A DNA stretch of 64,000 nt from Sipunculus nudus. Lineage: Eukaryota > Annelida > Sipuncula > Golfingiida > Sipunculidae. Shown here piece by piece: positions 49,801 through 55,469 of the stretch; the first letter of the stretch is position 1; every line of letters begins with the position of its first letter. A program made the position numbers and the translations under genes. The notes under the pieces are model-generated. The model saw only the letters and a list, made by a program, of their open reading frames with translations, had not been told where the DNA came from and made no database searches. The stretch is from the NCBI GenBank assembly GCA_026874595.1, contig CM049318.1:28982956-29046955 (forward strand), read 5' to 3'.

Positions 49801-51796
49801 GGTGTGTGGGCAGATAATGACCAGTTACAGATCAAGTTCATGTTTTGTCCCAGTTGACCTATTTTTGACTGTTTGACGGTGCTCTAACATAGAAAGTTTC
49901 ATAAAAAGGTGCAAATGTATGGACTTTTTTTTGCAGTGCCTGCAGATTCAGGCCTGATTTTTGGTGTGTAGGCAGATAATGACCAGTTACAGATCGAGTT
50001 CTTGTTTTGCCTCAGTTGACCTACTTTTGACCATTTGACTGCTCCTGAACATAGAAAGTTTCATGAAAAATATAAATTTTCATAACAAATGCATATGTAC
50101 TGACTTTTTTGTACTGATAATGACAGTTACAGATCGAGTTTGCGTTTCATCCCGGTTGACCTACTTTTGATTGTTTTACGGCTCCTAAACATAGAAAATT
50201 TCATGAAAGACAGAAATTTTTATGGAAAATGCACATGTATGGACTTTTTTTCACAATGCCTGCATATACTGGCATGATTTTTGGTGTGTTGCTTGATAAT
50301 GACCCGTTACAGATCGAGTTTGCATTTTGCCCTTGTTGACCTACTTTTGACCATACGACACCTCCTGAACTTAAAAAATTTTCCAAATTTTACAAATGTT
50401 TCTAATTTGCCCCAGGCGGGGGCATTCGTGTCGTTCATCTAGTTTTATTCTTGGCTATGCTACATTTTAGATTTTGTACTGTACCACCAGGGTTACAATG
50501 ATTAAGGAGCACATTAAATAGTGTCCACAAAGTGGTGTATTGGTATGAAAATGTGGATGTTCATCAGATAAGTAATTCCTTACTTTAGAAAAGTAAAAAC
50601 TTCACCAGGTGTGAAATTGACTATTAATTCCAGTAATAAATTATTGCTGAGATAGTAATTAGCACAATGATATTGTTTGTTCCTCATTCAATCAATAGTG
50701 TGTATACTTTATTTGAAAATATGTTTTTATTATTATGCCCCCGCCACAAAGTTGCTGGGGCATATAGTTTTACCCATGTCCGTCCTTCCGTCCTTCCGAA
50801 ATAAAACAGTTGTACAGACTTTTTTTCGCAATGCCTGCAGATATTGGCCAGATTTTTGGTGTGTGGGCAGATATAGACCAGTTACAGATGGAGTTCGCGT
50901 TTCGCCCAAGTTGACCTACTTTTGACTGTTTTACGGCTCCTGAACATAGAAAATTTCATGTAAAATATAAATTTTCATGACAAATACACTTGTACAGACT
51001 TTTTTTGGCAATGCCTGCAGATATTGGCCTGATTTTTGGTGTGTGGGCAGATAATGACCAGTTACAGATCAAGTTCATGTTTTGTCGGAGTTGACCCACT
51101 TTTGACCGTTTGACGGTGCTCTTACATAGAAAATTTCATAAAAAAGTGCACATGTATGGACTTTTTTTTTGCAGTGCCTGCAGATACGGGCCTGATTTTT
51201 GGTCTGTAGGCAGATAATGACCAGTTACAGATCGAGTTCTTGTTTTTCCCAGTTGACCTACTTTTGACCATTTGACTGCTCCTGAACATAGAAAGTTTCA
51301 TGAAAAATAGAAATTTTCATAACAAATGCATATGTACTGACTTTTTTTCCTCAATGCCTGCAGATACCACCCTGATTTTTTATGTGTGGGCAGATAATGA
51401 CAGTTACAGATGGAGTTCGTGTTTCGTCCCGGTTGACCTACTTTTGATTGTTTTAAACATAGAAAATTTCATGAAAGACAGAAATTTTTATGGAAAACGC
51501 ACATGTATGGACTTTTTTTCACAATGCCTGCATATACTGGCATGATTTTTTGGTGTGTTGCTTGATAATGACCCGTTACAGATCGAGTTTGCATTTTGTC
51601 CTTGTTGACCTACTTTTGACCAAAAGACACCTTCTGAACTTTTCAAAATTTTACAAATGTTTCTAATTTGCCCCAGGCGGGGGCATTCGTGTTGTTCCTA
51701 CACATCTAGTTTTATCAAATTTACTGAATCTTTTATTTCATTTCAGTGAATAAAATTAAGCATGTACTGAAAACTCCAAAGTGCAAAACCTTTTAA
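25648..51796 (+). CDS. TNF-receptor-like transmembrane protein with cytoplasmic subtilisin-like (S8) protease domain
   Basis: Eight exons (listed separately) join to 628 residues plus TAA. Intron phases agree at every junction (0,1,1,1,0,0,1), and the exon lengths sum to an exact multiple of three. In order the protein has a hydrophobic signal segment (about 15-30), a TNFR-type cysteine-rich region (about 40-160), a Pro/Thr/Asn/Ser-rich stalk (about 160-225), and one transmembrane helix (about 229-250) stopped by WCK. A cytoplasmic linker (251-390) then leads to a peptidase S8 domain (391-628) with Asp397, His433, Asn522 and Ser591. Known death receptors recruit caspases through a death domain. 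None is seen here, and the effector appears to be built in. No protease propeptide (I9) is visible. The architecture is inferred from exon joining: each domain is clear, but their presence on one transcript needs cDNA. Confidence 0.82.
26216..26450. repeat. Dispersed ~200-bp repeat, intron copy
   Basis: It shares 'gtgaatattcc', 'acaccaaaatct' and the ending 'gatgaacgcatatcctc..agcgaagacaaatat' with copies at 18185-18400 and 31615-31830. It lies in intron 1 of the receptor gene. Confidence 0.65.
26600..26945. repeat. GTGTCCCAATGTCACCC minisatellite
   Basis: Repeated 26-30 bp units built on 'atgtgtcccaatgtcaccctg', in two or three runs broken by a duplicated 'aaaatt..aaaaatttcccaatgt' spacer. 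It is intronic. The Cys-Pro-x-Val-Thr translation is a by-product. Confidence 0.75.
27232..28561 (+). mobile_element. Family i element, copy 1 (Helentron-like, ~180-bp internal repeats), intron 1
   Basis: The head atgccccggccactttgtggcaggggcat forms a hairpin and is followed by a run of ccgtc/ccttccgtcattcc. About seven tandem units of 160-185 bp follow, each with 'cctgcagatattggcctga', 'accagttacagatcgagtt', 'gttgacctacttttgac' and 'catagaaaatttcat'. The tail is aggcgggggcat, the perfect hairpin gtgtcgttccgacac, then atctag. The tail ggcgggggcat is the inverse of the family's head atgcccccgcc. The ends fit non-autonomous Helitron/Helentron structure (3' hairpin followed by CTAG, matching CTRR). 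Confidence 0.75.
28841..29147 (+). CDS. Exon 2: TNFR cysteine-rich domains
   Basis: The acceptor tattccag lies at 28833-28840. The exon is open in phase 0 from exon 1 and ends at aaag|gtgatt with phase 1, giving residues 31-133. It contains the pattern CKECPYGEYKVGTD...CEPC...SC...NCSSKNNLTCRC, then C.CKKNFYAK. This is the spacing of TNFR repeats: C-x-x-C-P-x-G-x-Y...C-x-x-C-x-x-C...C...C-x-C, with the aromatic after G. The first segment GSIICTCLTGFVVSQQC resembles the end of another repeat or an EGF-like loop. There are 17 cysteines. Confidence 0.85.
29148..30198 (+). other. Intron 2, no further feature
   Basis: AT-rich intron. A second acceptor-like site with a short open stretch near 29795 ends at a stop within about 11 codons and has no donor, so it is not called as an exon. 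Confidence 0.6.
30199..30351 (+). CDS. Exon 3: last cysteine-rich repeat and start of stalk
   Basis: Acceptor tctttacag, donor acag|gtaaac, phase 1 at both ends; residues 133-184. It begins DQWDFECLSCPPGYHTSG, a C-x-x-C-P-x-G-x-x start of a TNFR repeat, with a following Cys in HKCNK. It then turns into a Pro/Ser/Thr/Asn/His-rich stretch with no cysteine, as expected for a juxtamembrane stalk. Confidence 0.83.
30648..30960 (+). repeat. Family iv hairpin-headed repeat with two ~134-bp units, intron 3
   Basis: It starts ttgtcccccacttctgcgg and runs to aaggacattg (weak hairpin). A 'gtctgtctgtccgtccatca' run follows, then two copies of a unit containing 'ttattaccatgcaataactt' and 'cagtgattgctctcatgcat'. 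No tail was recognised. Confidence 0.65.
31615..31830. repeat. Dispersed ~200-bp repeat, intron 3 copy
   Basis: The clearest of the three copies: 'gaatctaggatattccctg', 'gatcacatgccggatccaaa', 'gagattttgttcatgattga', and an end at 'gatgaatgcatacccttctg' followed by gcagaggcaaatataaataa. Confidence 0.7.
32083..32175 (+). CDS. Exon 4: extracellular stalk
   Basis: Acceptor ctgtttcag, strong donor gcag|gtaaga, phase 1 at both ends, residues 184-215. The 31 residues are rich in Pro, Thr, Asn and Ser, with potential N-glycosylation at NTT and one cysteine. Nothing in the exon alone proves function. Support comes from the exact phase, good splice sites and the match to the composition of exon 3's end. 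Confidence 0.75.
33142..34684 (+). pseudogene. DIRS-type gag-like protein, frameshifted
   Basis: Three frames are used in turn (33142-33489, 33486-34061, 34067-34684). The start has a Cys/His cluster, C-x-x-C...D-R-H-D-R-C-P-x-C, with a further Cys in the CGGPN and SPLCLSW segments, resembling the N-terminal zinc-binding module of DIRS gag proteins. The remainder is acidic and Ser/Pro-rich with no catalytic motif. Frame changes near 33486 and 34062 mark it as broken. Confidence 0.65.
34879..35796 (+). pseudogene. DIRS-type reverse transcriptase
   Basis: An open frame of about 300 codons carries the RT landmarks in order: RPIIDLKALN, then LDLKDAYFHVPVH, then VPFGLSLAP, then the catalytic YLDDWLI box. 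That ordering and the YLDDW form match DIRS elements. Upstream, a poly-G run (about 34960-34977) has altered the region that normally leads into RT. The frame ends at a TAG just after the thumb-like region, and RNase H continues in another frame. The catalytic aspartates are still present, but the element as a whole cannot be active. Confidence 0.85.
35990..36735 (+). pseudogene. DIRS-type RNase H, connected domain and truncated tyrosine recombinase
   Basis: In one frame a VVMYTDASLTGWGAH stretch is the RNase H start (first catalytic Asp). After a frame change, HIAGARNTLDNALSH, then EIDLFASDLN and YAFPPTSL follow, the conserved region between RNase H and the recombinase in DIRS elements. A stop at 36588 precedes a segment with SPSLLRSYKAALLS, resembling a core-binding domain of a tyrosine recombinase. 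The sequence ends before the catalytic R...HxxR...Y residues. Confidence 0.75.
36815..39189 (+). mobile_element. Family ii element, copy 2, intron 4
   Basis: The head tagctcagctgactataag...ctgagctatag is followed by ccgtcgtccgtccgtccg. The tail cagctgagcgccgttacccatgggtcccttg ends at 39189, with a one-base change breaking the gacccatgggtc palindrome. The interior has two diverged internal units (about 36900-37560 and 37560-38160), each with 'caaaattagat' and 'gatttaattttcacagcatg'-type words. Confidence 0.72.
39195..39965. repeat. Three ~235-270-bp tandem units, intron 4
   Basis: Three diverged units each contain a 'gatggtctgtaattgctgca'-like start, '(t)ttgtgccaccta', 'tttttatc.gcttt.tcaatt', 'gtgagt..gatatctc.aaa', 'attcaacacag' and 'gatgcatat'. 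The first two also end in 'tgaccttcacctacttatca'-like words. No coding frame runs through. Confidence 0.65.
39966..41069. other. Rest of intron 4, no feature recognised
   Basis: AT-rich. A short open stretch at 40182-40412 has no domain and no splice support. Confidence 0.5.
41070..42752 (+). mobile_element. Family i element, copy 2, ends 15 nt before exon 5
   Basis: The head atgccccctctacaaagtggccggggcat is followed by four ccgtc-type repeats. About nine tandem units of 160-185 bp follow. The first four are very alike and the later ones increasingly diverged, with the shortest near 42190-42240 and 42400. The tail has aggcgggggcatt, gtttcgttccgacac and atctag at 42752. The acceptor of exon 5 (ttttttctgtttcag) begins directly after it. 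A branch-point-like ctaat (about 42706) lies inside the element tail. Confidence 0.78.
42768..43105 (+). CDS. Exon 5: transmembrane helix and cytoplasmic juxtamembrane region
   Basis: Acceptor ctgtttcag, donor tgag|gttagt, entering in phase 1 and leaving in phase 0; residues 215-327. After GDSWFGRNK comes a 22-residue hydrophobic helix (WWLLLTVLLIIIIVVLSILLW), closed by Cys-Lys on the cytoplasmic side. The next 77 residues are hydrophilic, with an early cysteine cluster (C..GGC...CC) that could be acylated. No death domain was seen here. A membrane-spanning exon with matching phase on both sides strongly supports the gene model. Confidence 0.85.
43537..43710. mobile_element. Decayed copy of the palindromic MITE, intron 5
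   Basis: It starts tgtcacagacaagattgaaa and retains 'aatccaggc', '.gatattgtgattaagatctc' and 'gcaatcgcaatctcacctag' with their inverses. It matches 22141-22372, but its right terminus is eroded. Confidence 0.7.
43812..43905. repeat. (TA)n microsatellite, intron 5
   Basis: TA-rich tract with TG interruptions. Confidence 0.9.
44378..44440 (+). CDS. Exon 6: short cytoplasmic linker exon
   Basis: Twenty-one codons between an acceptor (tatttcag) and a donor (tgag|gtattg), phase 0 at both ends, residues 328-348, hydrophilic and acidic. It is symmetric and could be skipped without changing the frame. Its evidence is limited to splice sites and an open frame of 63 nt, so it is the least certain exon of the model. 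Confidence 0.6.
44441..45595. other. Intron 6, first part, no feature recognised
   Basis: AT-rich, with a short minus-strand open stretch near 45066-45302 that has no domain. Confidence 0.5.
45599..46100 (+). repeat. Family iii hairpin-headed repeat with three ~130-bp units, intron 6
   Basis: The head atacgccatctctgatgggacgtat forms a hairpin and is followed by ccaccatccgtccttcc. Three tandem units of about 125-135 bp follow, sharing 'gattttcacaaaactcacca', 'tatctcacctgagtttgatt' and 'atatttaataaggtcagagg'. No tail was identified. Confidence 0.68.
46150..46262. repeat. Dispersed repeat fragment just upstream of exon 7
   Basis: 'ttcatggtaatatagacagc' through 'gattatgattttacaaccaa' and 'tttgtatcactta' matches the ends of the 376-bp repeat (3120-3240 and 3496-3616) and 4475-4575. 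Confidence 0.65.
46323..47115 (+). CDS. Exon 7: subtilisin-like serine protease (peptidase S8) catalytic domain
   Basis: Acceptor attttttcag, strong donor acag|gtaggt, entering phase 0 and leaving phase 1; residues 349-613. It has the S8 signature order: Asp397 in VTVAIVDSGL, His433 in YGHGTAIFGI, the oxyanion Asn522 in ISAASNKGN, and the nucleophile Ser591 in HSGTSHATAW. In between are the strand VNIVCMAGG and YPARACISIG before the loop preceding Ser. Subtilases cleave peptide bonds with this triad. The 65-residue segment ahead of Asp397 contains a predicted helical stretch (KALENIVKDVKDKLDSL) and no I9-type propeptide. Nearly the whole domain lies in one exon although the extracellular part is split, so it may have been acquired as a unit. 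Substrates are unknown. Confidence 0.93.
47250..47670. repeat. Dispersed repeat, intron 7; reverse copy at 59.5-59.8 kb
   Basis: It combines a 'ggactcagacttgaacta / ggacttggacttgt' segment with a 'gggtcattccatatgaaatc' segment. Both recur inverted at 59520-59810 and the first also at 24735-24830. Confidence 0.65.
48576..50442 (+). mobile_element. Family i element, copy 3, nested in family ii
   Basis: The head atgcccccgccacaaagtggccggggcat is followed by ccgtcattccgtccttccgt and then about ten tandem units. The end is aggcgggggcattcgtgtcgttcatctag, where the 3' half of the terminal hairpin is deleted. The unfilled site in family ii copy 1 (near 15283-15300, gtattttattttatttttgg) shows that the insertion went into a T-rich target. 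Several units are almost identical to those in the 41070-42752 copy. Confidence 0.82.
50735..51709 (+). mobile_element. Family i element, copy 4, ends 37 nt before exon 8
   Basis: The head atgcccccgccacaaagttgctggggcat (one hairpin mismatch) is followed by a short ccttccgt run. About five tandem units follow. The tail is aggcgggggcattcgtgttgttcctacacatctag. It sits in the same orientation as the gene, like the other three copies. Confidence 0.8.
51747..51796 (+). CDS. Exon 8a: 3'-terminal exon (stop TAA)
   Basis: The acceptor tttcatttcag joins phase 1 of exon 7, giving V-N-K-I-K-H-V-L-K-T-P-K-C-K-T-F and a TAA at 51794. The helix-like pattern continues the S8 fold after the Ser591 helix. A possible aataaa follows at 51883. 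Caveat: the exon and its downstream sequence resemble block A and block B (12.9 and 60.5 kb), so this terminal exon may be derived from a repeat. Confidence 0.6.
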
Positions 51797-51882
51797 TAGT
51801 GATTCAAGGAATAATCTTGTAGATGCCATGTTGTGGCATTATTTTCTTTTAAATTCAGTTTAAACATTTGTGATTTTAAAAT

Positions 51883-51888
51883 AATAAA
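51883..51888 (+). terminator. Possible polyadenylation signal AATAAA
   Basis: aataaa 87 nt after the exon 8a stop. The area is AT-rich, so the word could occur by chance. Confidence 0.35.
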
Positions 51889-52410
51889 ATATAAGTGTAT
51901 GCATAATATGACCAAATATGAGCTACACTCTGGATATATAATGATTGCAACTTAGAATTCTAATATTTTAACTTATATTTTCAGTTTTTATTACAAATTT
52001 ATAAAACTTGTAAATAAAAAAAATGATTCAGATCAAAACTATTAATGGGAAAAGTGGATATGCTAAAAAAATAGGCTTATATATAAACTTAAATGCATTA
52101 TTCTCTTGAAAGTGAAATAAAGGTATTAGTCCATTTTGTCCACCTGCCTGTCCATCTGTAAATTTTTCAAATGCATCACAGTATCTCAAAACTGTTACTG
52201 TTTTTCTTCATGCATGACAGTCTTGTCGGAGTATTAGTTTGCAATCATATATATTTAGAACTTACTATAACCAAGTAGGAGGGCCCCTTTCCTCTAAGCT
52301 TCTCATATGCTTATATAAATGAAAAACATTACAATAGAATATTTTGCATATTTTGCATTTGCAAAAATTTTTCAAACTTCAGCTGAGCGCCGTGACCCAT
52401 GGGTCCCTTG

Positions 52411-53729
52411 TTTCATGATTTGAGCCCTTATTAAAGGGCGGAGGTGGCAGATAAATTGAACCAGTCTAATTCTGTAAGGTACTTTAGATGCTCATATCTT
52501 TAACATAAAGCTTGCTAGAGCCATAAAACTTACAGAATATACAAAACTTCTGATGGTGATTGTAATGTCAAAATTATTTTAAGTTAAAATGAAATATTGA
52601 TCTCCTACAGCAAGATGAAAATTAGACAAAAACTCATAATTATAATTTTCCGTCTGGCAATAAAGATACTTATGCAGGCTGAAAAATGAGGCTATAAATA
52701 CAAATTTGTTGTAGATGACATCTAGGGGACTAGCTCAGGTGAAAAAAATTATATTTTCCTTAAGCTGATGTTTATCTTCCATAATAATTACAAACAAAAA
52801 CACGTGACTTTAAATTTTTGGCCATTTTCAACCCAAGTTTTTTCAGTGTGGGTCAGAAAATTAAATTAATATTATGGCACCAGCATATCAACCTATTTAT
52901 GTTCTACAAAATAACTCAAAATTATTATGGTGTTCCTTTCATTTCTTGAAGAAAAAAATTGCCTAAAAATGGTTAAAAATTCACTTGTCCTGCTCTAACA
53001 ATCATGTATCTGTTGTGCAAAACAACTGAGTATGACTATATATTCCACTTGTAATGGAAATTAATAAATATTATAAACATCCAGTTTCATATACCGCAGA
53101 GTTTTATGATTTTAAAGTTTTTCCTGAATTTTCTAGATTTTTATTATATTAAAATACTATGAAATTAAGGCACTGCTAAAATCTTGAGTATTTACCTTTA
53201 AATGTGCTATTGAGATGCCTTTGTGAGTTGAATTGTTGAATATATAAATATAATAATGTTACAACCTCAATTGAAGCAGGTTGTAGCACTGAATATATAT
53301 TAAAAAAAACTACATCTTTTTATTAATGGTGAAGTAGTGCACGTGCTTAGCATACAGTGTTCTCCTGCCTGAAATATCTATATATTAAAGTAACAGCAAT
53401 TGATACAATGATGGGGCCACAGGGTCAAATCTGCTGATTGACTGATCATAAATCAGTAAAGTGATGGTTACAGAAATACAATTTAAAAAAATGTGGACTA
53501 ATCTAAAATGATAGCTTGAACTGTTGAGGAACTATAGAGCTTAAACTCACAAGAGCATGGATCATTATTAATACCATCCCTGATTGTACCATATGCCTAA
53601 GTCACAAAATTTTTGTTGACAAATTCGAATTAAAAAAAAAAATCCGTGAGATTCATTTAGTATTTTAAAATACCCTGTGGCGAGATCCCTCTGCATTAAT
53701 GACAAAGCTAGAACTCTTTCTCCTTACAG
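52411..53729. other. AT-rich DNA between the two terminal-exon candidates
   Basis: No frame, repeat head or RNA gene was recognised. If exon 8b is used, this is the end of an intron. Confidence 0.5.
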
Positions 53730-53857
53730 GTAAAATTGAAAAACAAGTACTGGTAATACCAGGACAGATATATCACCCTCACTGCAGGAAGCAAGCCATT
53801 ACAATATGCCCAGAAAAAGAAATGCACATTGAACTATCCCTAGAAAATCATGTGTGA
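53730..53857 (+). CDS. Exon 8b: alternative 3'-terminal exon (stop TGA)
   Basis: The acceptor ttctccttacag at 53718-53729 and phase 1 from exon 7 give G-K-I-E-K-Q-V-L and then 34 more residues, open to TGA at 53855. Its start aligns with exon 8a (x-x-K-I-x-x-x-V-L), so both encode the same helix of the S8 fold with different tails. It lies outside the family ii element. The resulting protein would be 654 residues, ending in a Cys/His-containing tail. It could be the ancestral end, with 8a a later addition. Confidence 0.58.
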
Positions 53858-55390
53858 TCTGCCATCAGATCCAAAACTGATTCTGCGTTTATTAGTCTTG
53901 GAATTGCCCCCTAAAGTATCTTATTTAGGGAAATGAGACCACGTTTCCTATGGCAAAATGGTTAGTAGCAGAAGTTACATCAGTAATGCAATAAGAGCTT
54001 TGTATTGAATGTTCTGGATGTTAAAACATCATTTAACTGCACTGAAGACTAGTTTAACAGCGTCTTGATTGTAGAGAGATGAACAACCTGATCAGCCTTC
54101 AAAGATAAATGCAAAACTGTAATAACCTGGCAGAAAAGAAGCAACTTAATACTGGTGCCAAAATCTTGATCAATTGAGAAAAAAAATTCCAGTGAATTCA
54201 GTGTTTTAAATAATTGGTAAGTAAGAAAGCAAACTAAAACAAATAGAATACATAACGGCTGAAAGCCCATCTCAGAACTCATCATTGTCTTAAGCTTCAG
54301 GAAACTGAACAGTTTCTACAAAAGTGACAAACTGATGTTCTGTTTAGCCAATCAAAGTAAAGACCAAAAGTTTTGTAAGTTAATCTCCATATGTTCTGGG
54401 TTTTAAACTGTAAGAAACAAAAAGTTCCAGTATTAATAACAGGGCTTTTTCAAGGAAAATGTGATCAAATTCACTTTATGAATGGGCTGCATGCATAAAA
54501 CTTGTTCAGTTTTTCAAAATTTCAAGTGCCTATCAATGTTCTTTGACACGTAATTTTCCTTACTGGTTTGTATTATTTACATTTTCATTGAATTCAATAT
54601 GAAATAGAGGCTTTGCTGGAAATATCAAGTTTTTTTATAAGATTATTAAAGGAAACACATTCTTATTATTTTCAAAAATATTATTTTCAAAAATACAGTA
54701 TTATAATAAAAAAATTATTTTCTCCTTCATTTTCAAGTTGGCATTGATATGGCTGCAGGGCATTTGAATTTTGAAAAAAAAAACATCTGGCTCATACTGA
54801 AAAGCTAAGTTTCTTTTAAAATGACAAAATGTGTAAGAAGAGTAACTGCTGTCATCACACTTCTTACTTTCAAGACAGGAGGTTCAACAATACTGACACA
54901 TCCTATTGTGACCAGGTACTTGAACCTGTACCTAGATGTACCATGAAAGTCCTGTACCTAGATATGTAACTGCATAACCATCTCACAACTGTCTCTACCT
55001 GTTCTTGGGTACTGTCACATGTACCTGGCCTCCAAACCTGCTTAGTACATACATAATGTCCATTAGGTCAACCTGTTTTCAGACCAGAAGAATGGTAATT
55101 TTTAGGTTTTTTAACATTTTTTTTCTGTTAAAAAGAAGTGAAACACCATTCTGATATTCAATGATTTTGTAGACCTATAGCATTTATGAAAAATTTGGTC
55201 AAATATGACCAAAATGCAAAATTTAATGCTTTTTACTTCACCACTGCTGGAAAAAAAATGACCATACTAGGAACAATATTATCCACTTTACCCAGGCAGG
55301 TCATTTAGATATCATTTGTAACATATTTGCCTGTTATAATCTCATTTCTAATTTGTAAAAGCATCATTATACCAGGCGGAAATCAATTTT
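53858..55390. other. Downstream DNA, no gene recognised
   Basis: AT-rich. An aataaa at 54705-54710 could serve exon 8b, but the distance is long. No protein-like frame was found. Confidence 0.45.
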
Positions 55391-55469
55391 AAGCTCAGCT
55401 GACTGAAAGTCATCTGAGCTATAGCGATCACTCTTTGTCCGTCGTCCATCTGTCTTTCTGTCCGTCTGT

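Larger units (their letters stand above)
47681..52410 (+). mobile_element. Family ii element, copy 3, containing two nested family i elements and exon 8
   Basis: The head tagctcagctgactataag...ctgagctgtag lies at 47681. The tail cagctgagcgccgtgacccatgggtcccttg runs from 52380 to 52410. Its first ~890 bp match 14375-15290, and it resumes after the nested element at 50443 with 'ttggctatgctacatttt', as in copy 1. The interval 51710-52410 holds the exon-8 candidate and a segment related to block A. Removing the two family i copies leaves about 1.9 kb. Confidence 0.72.
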
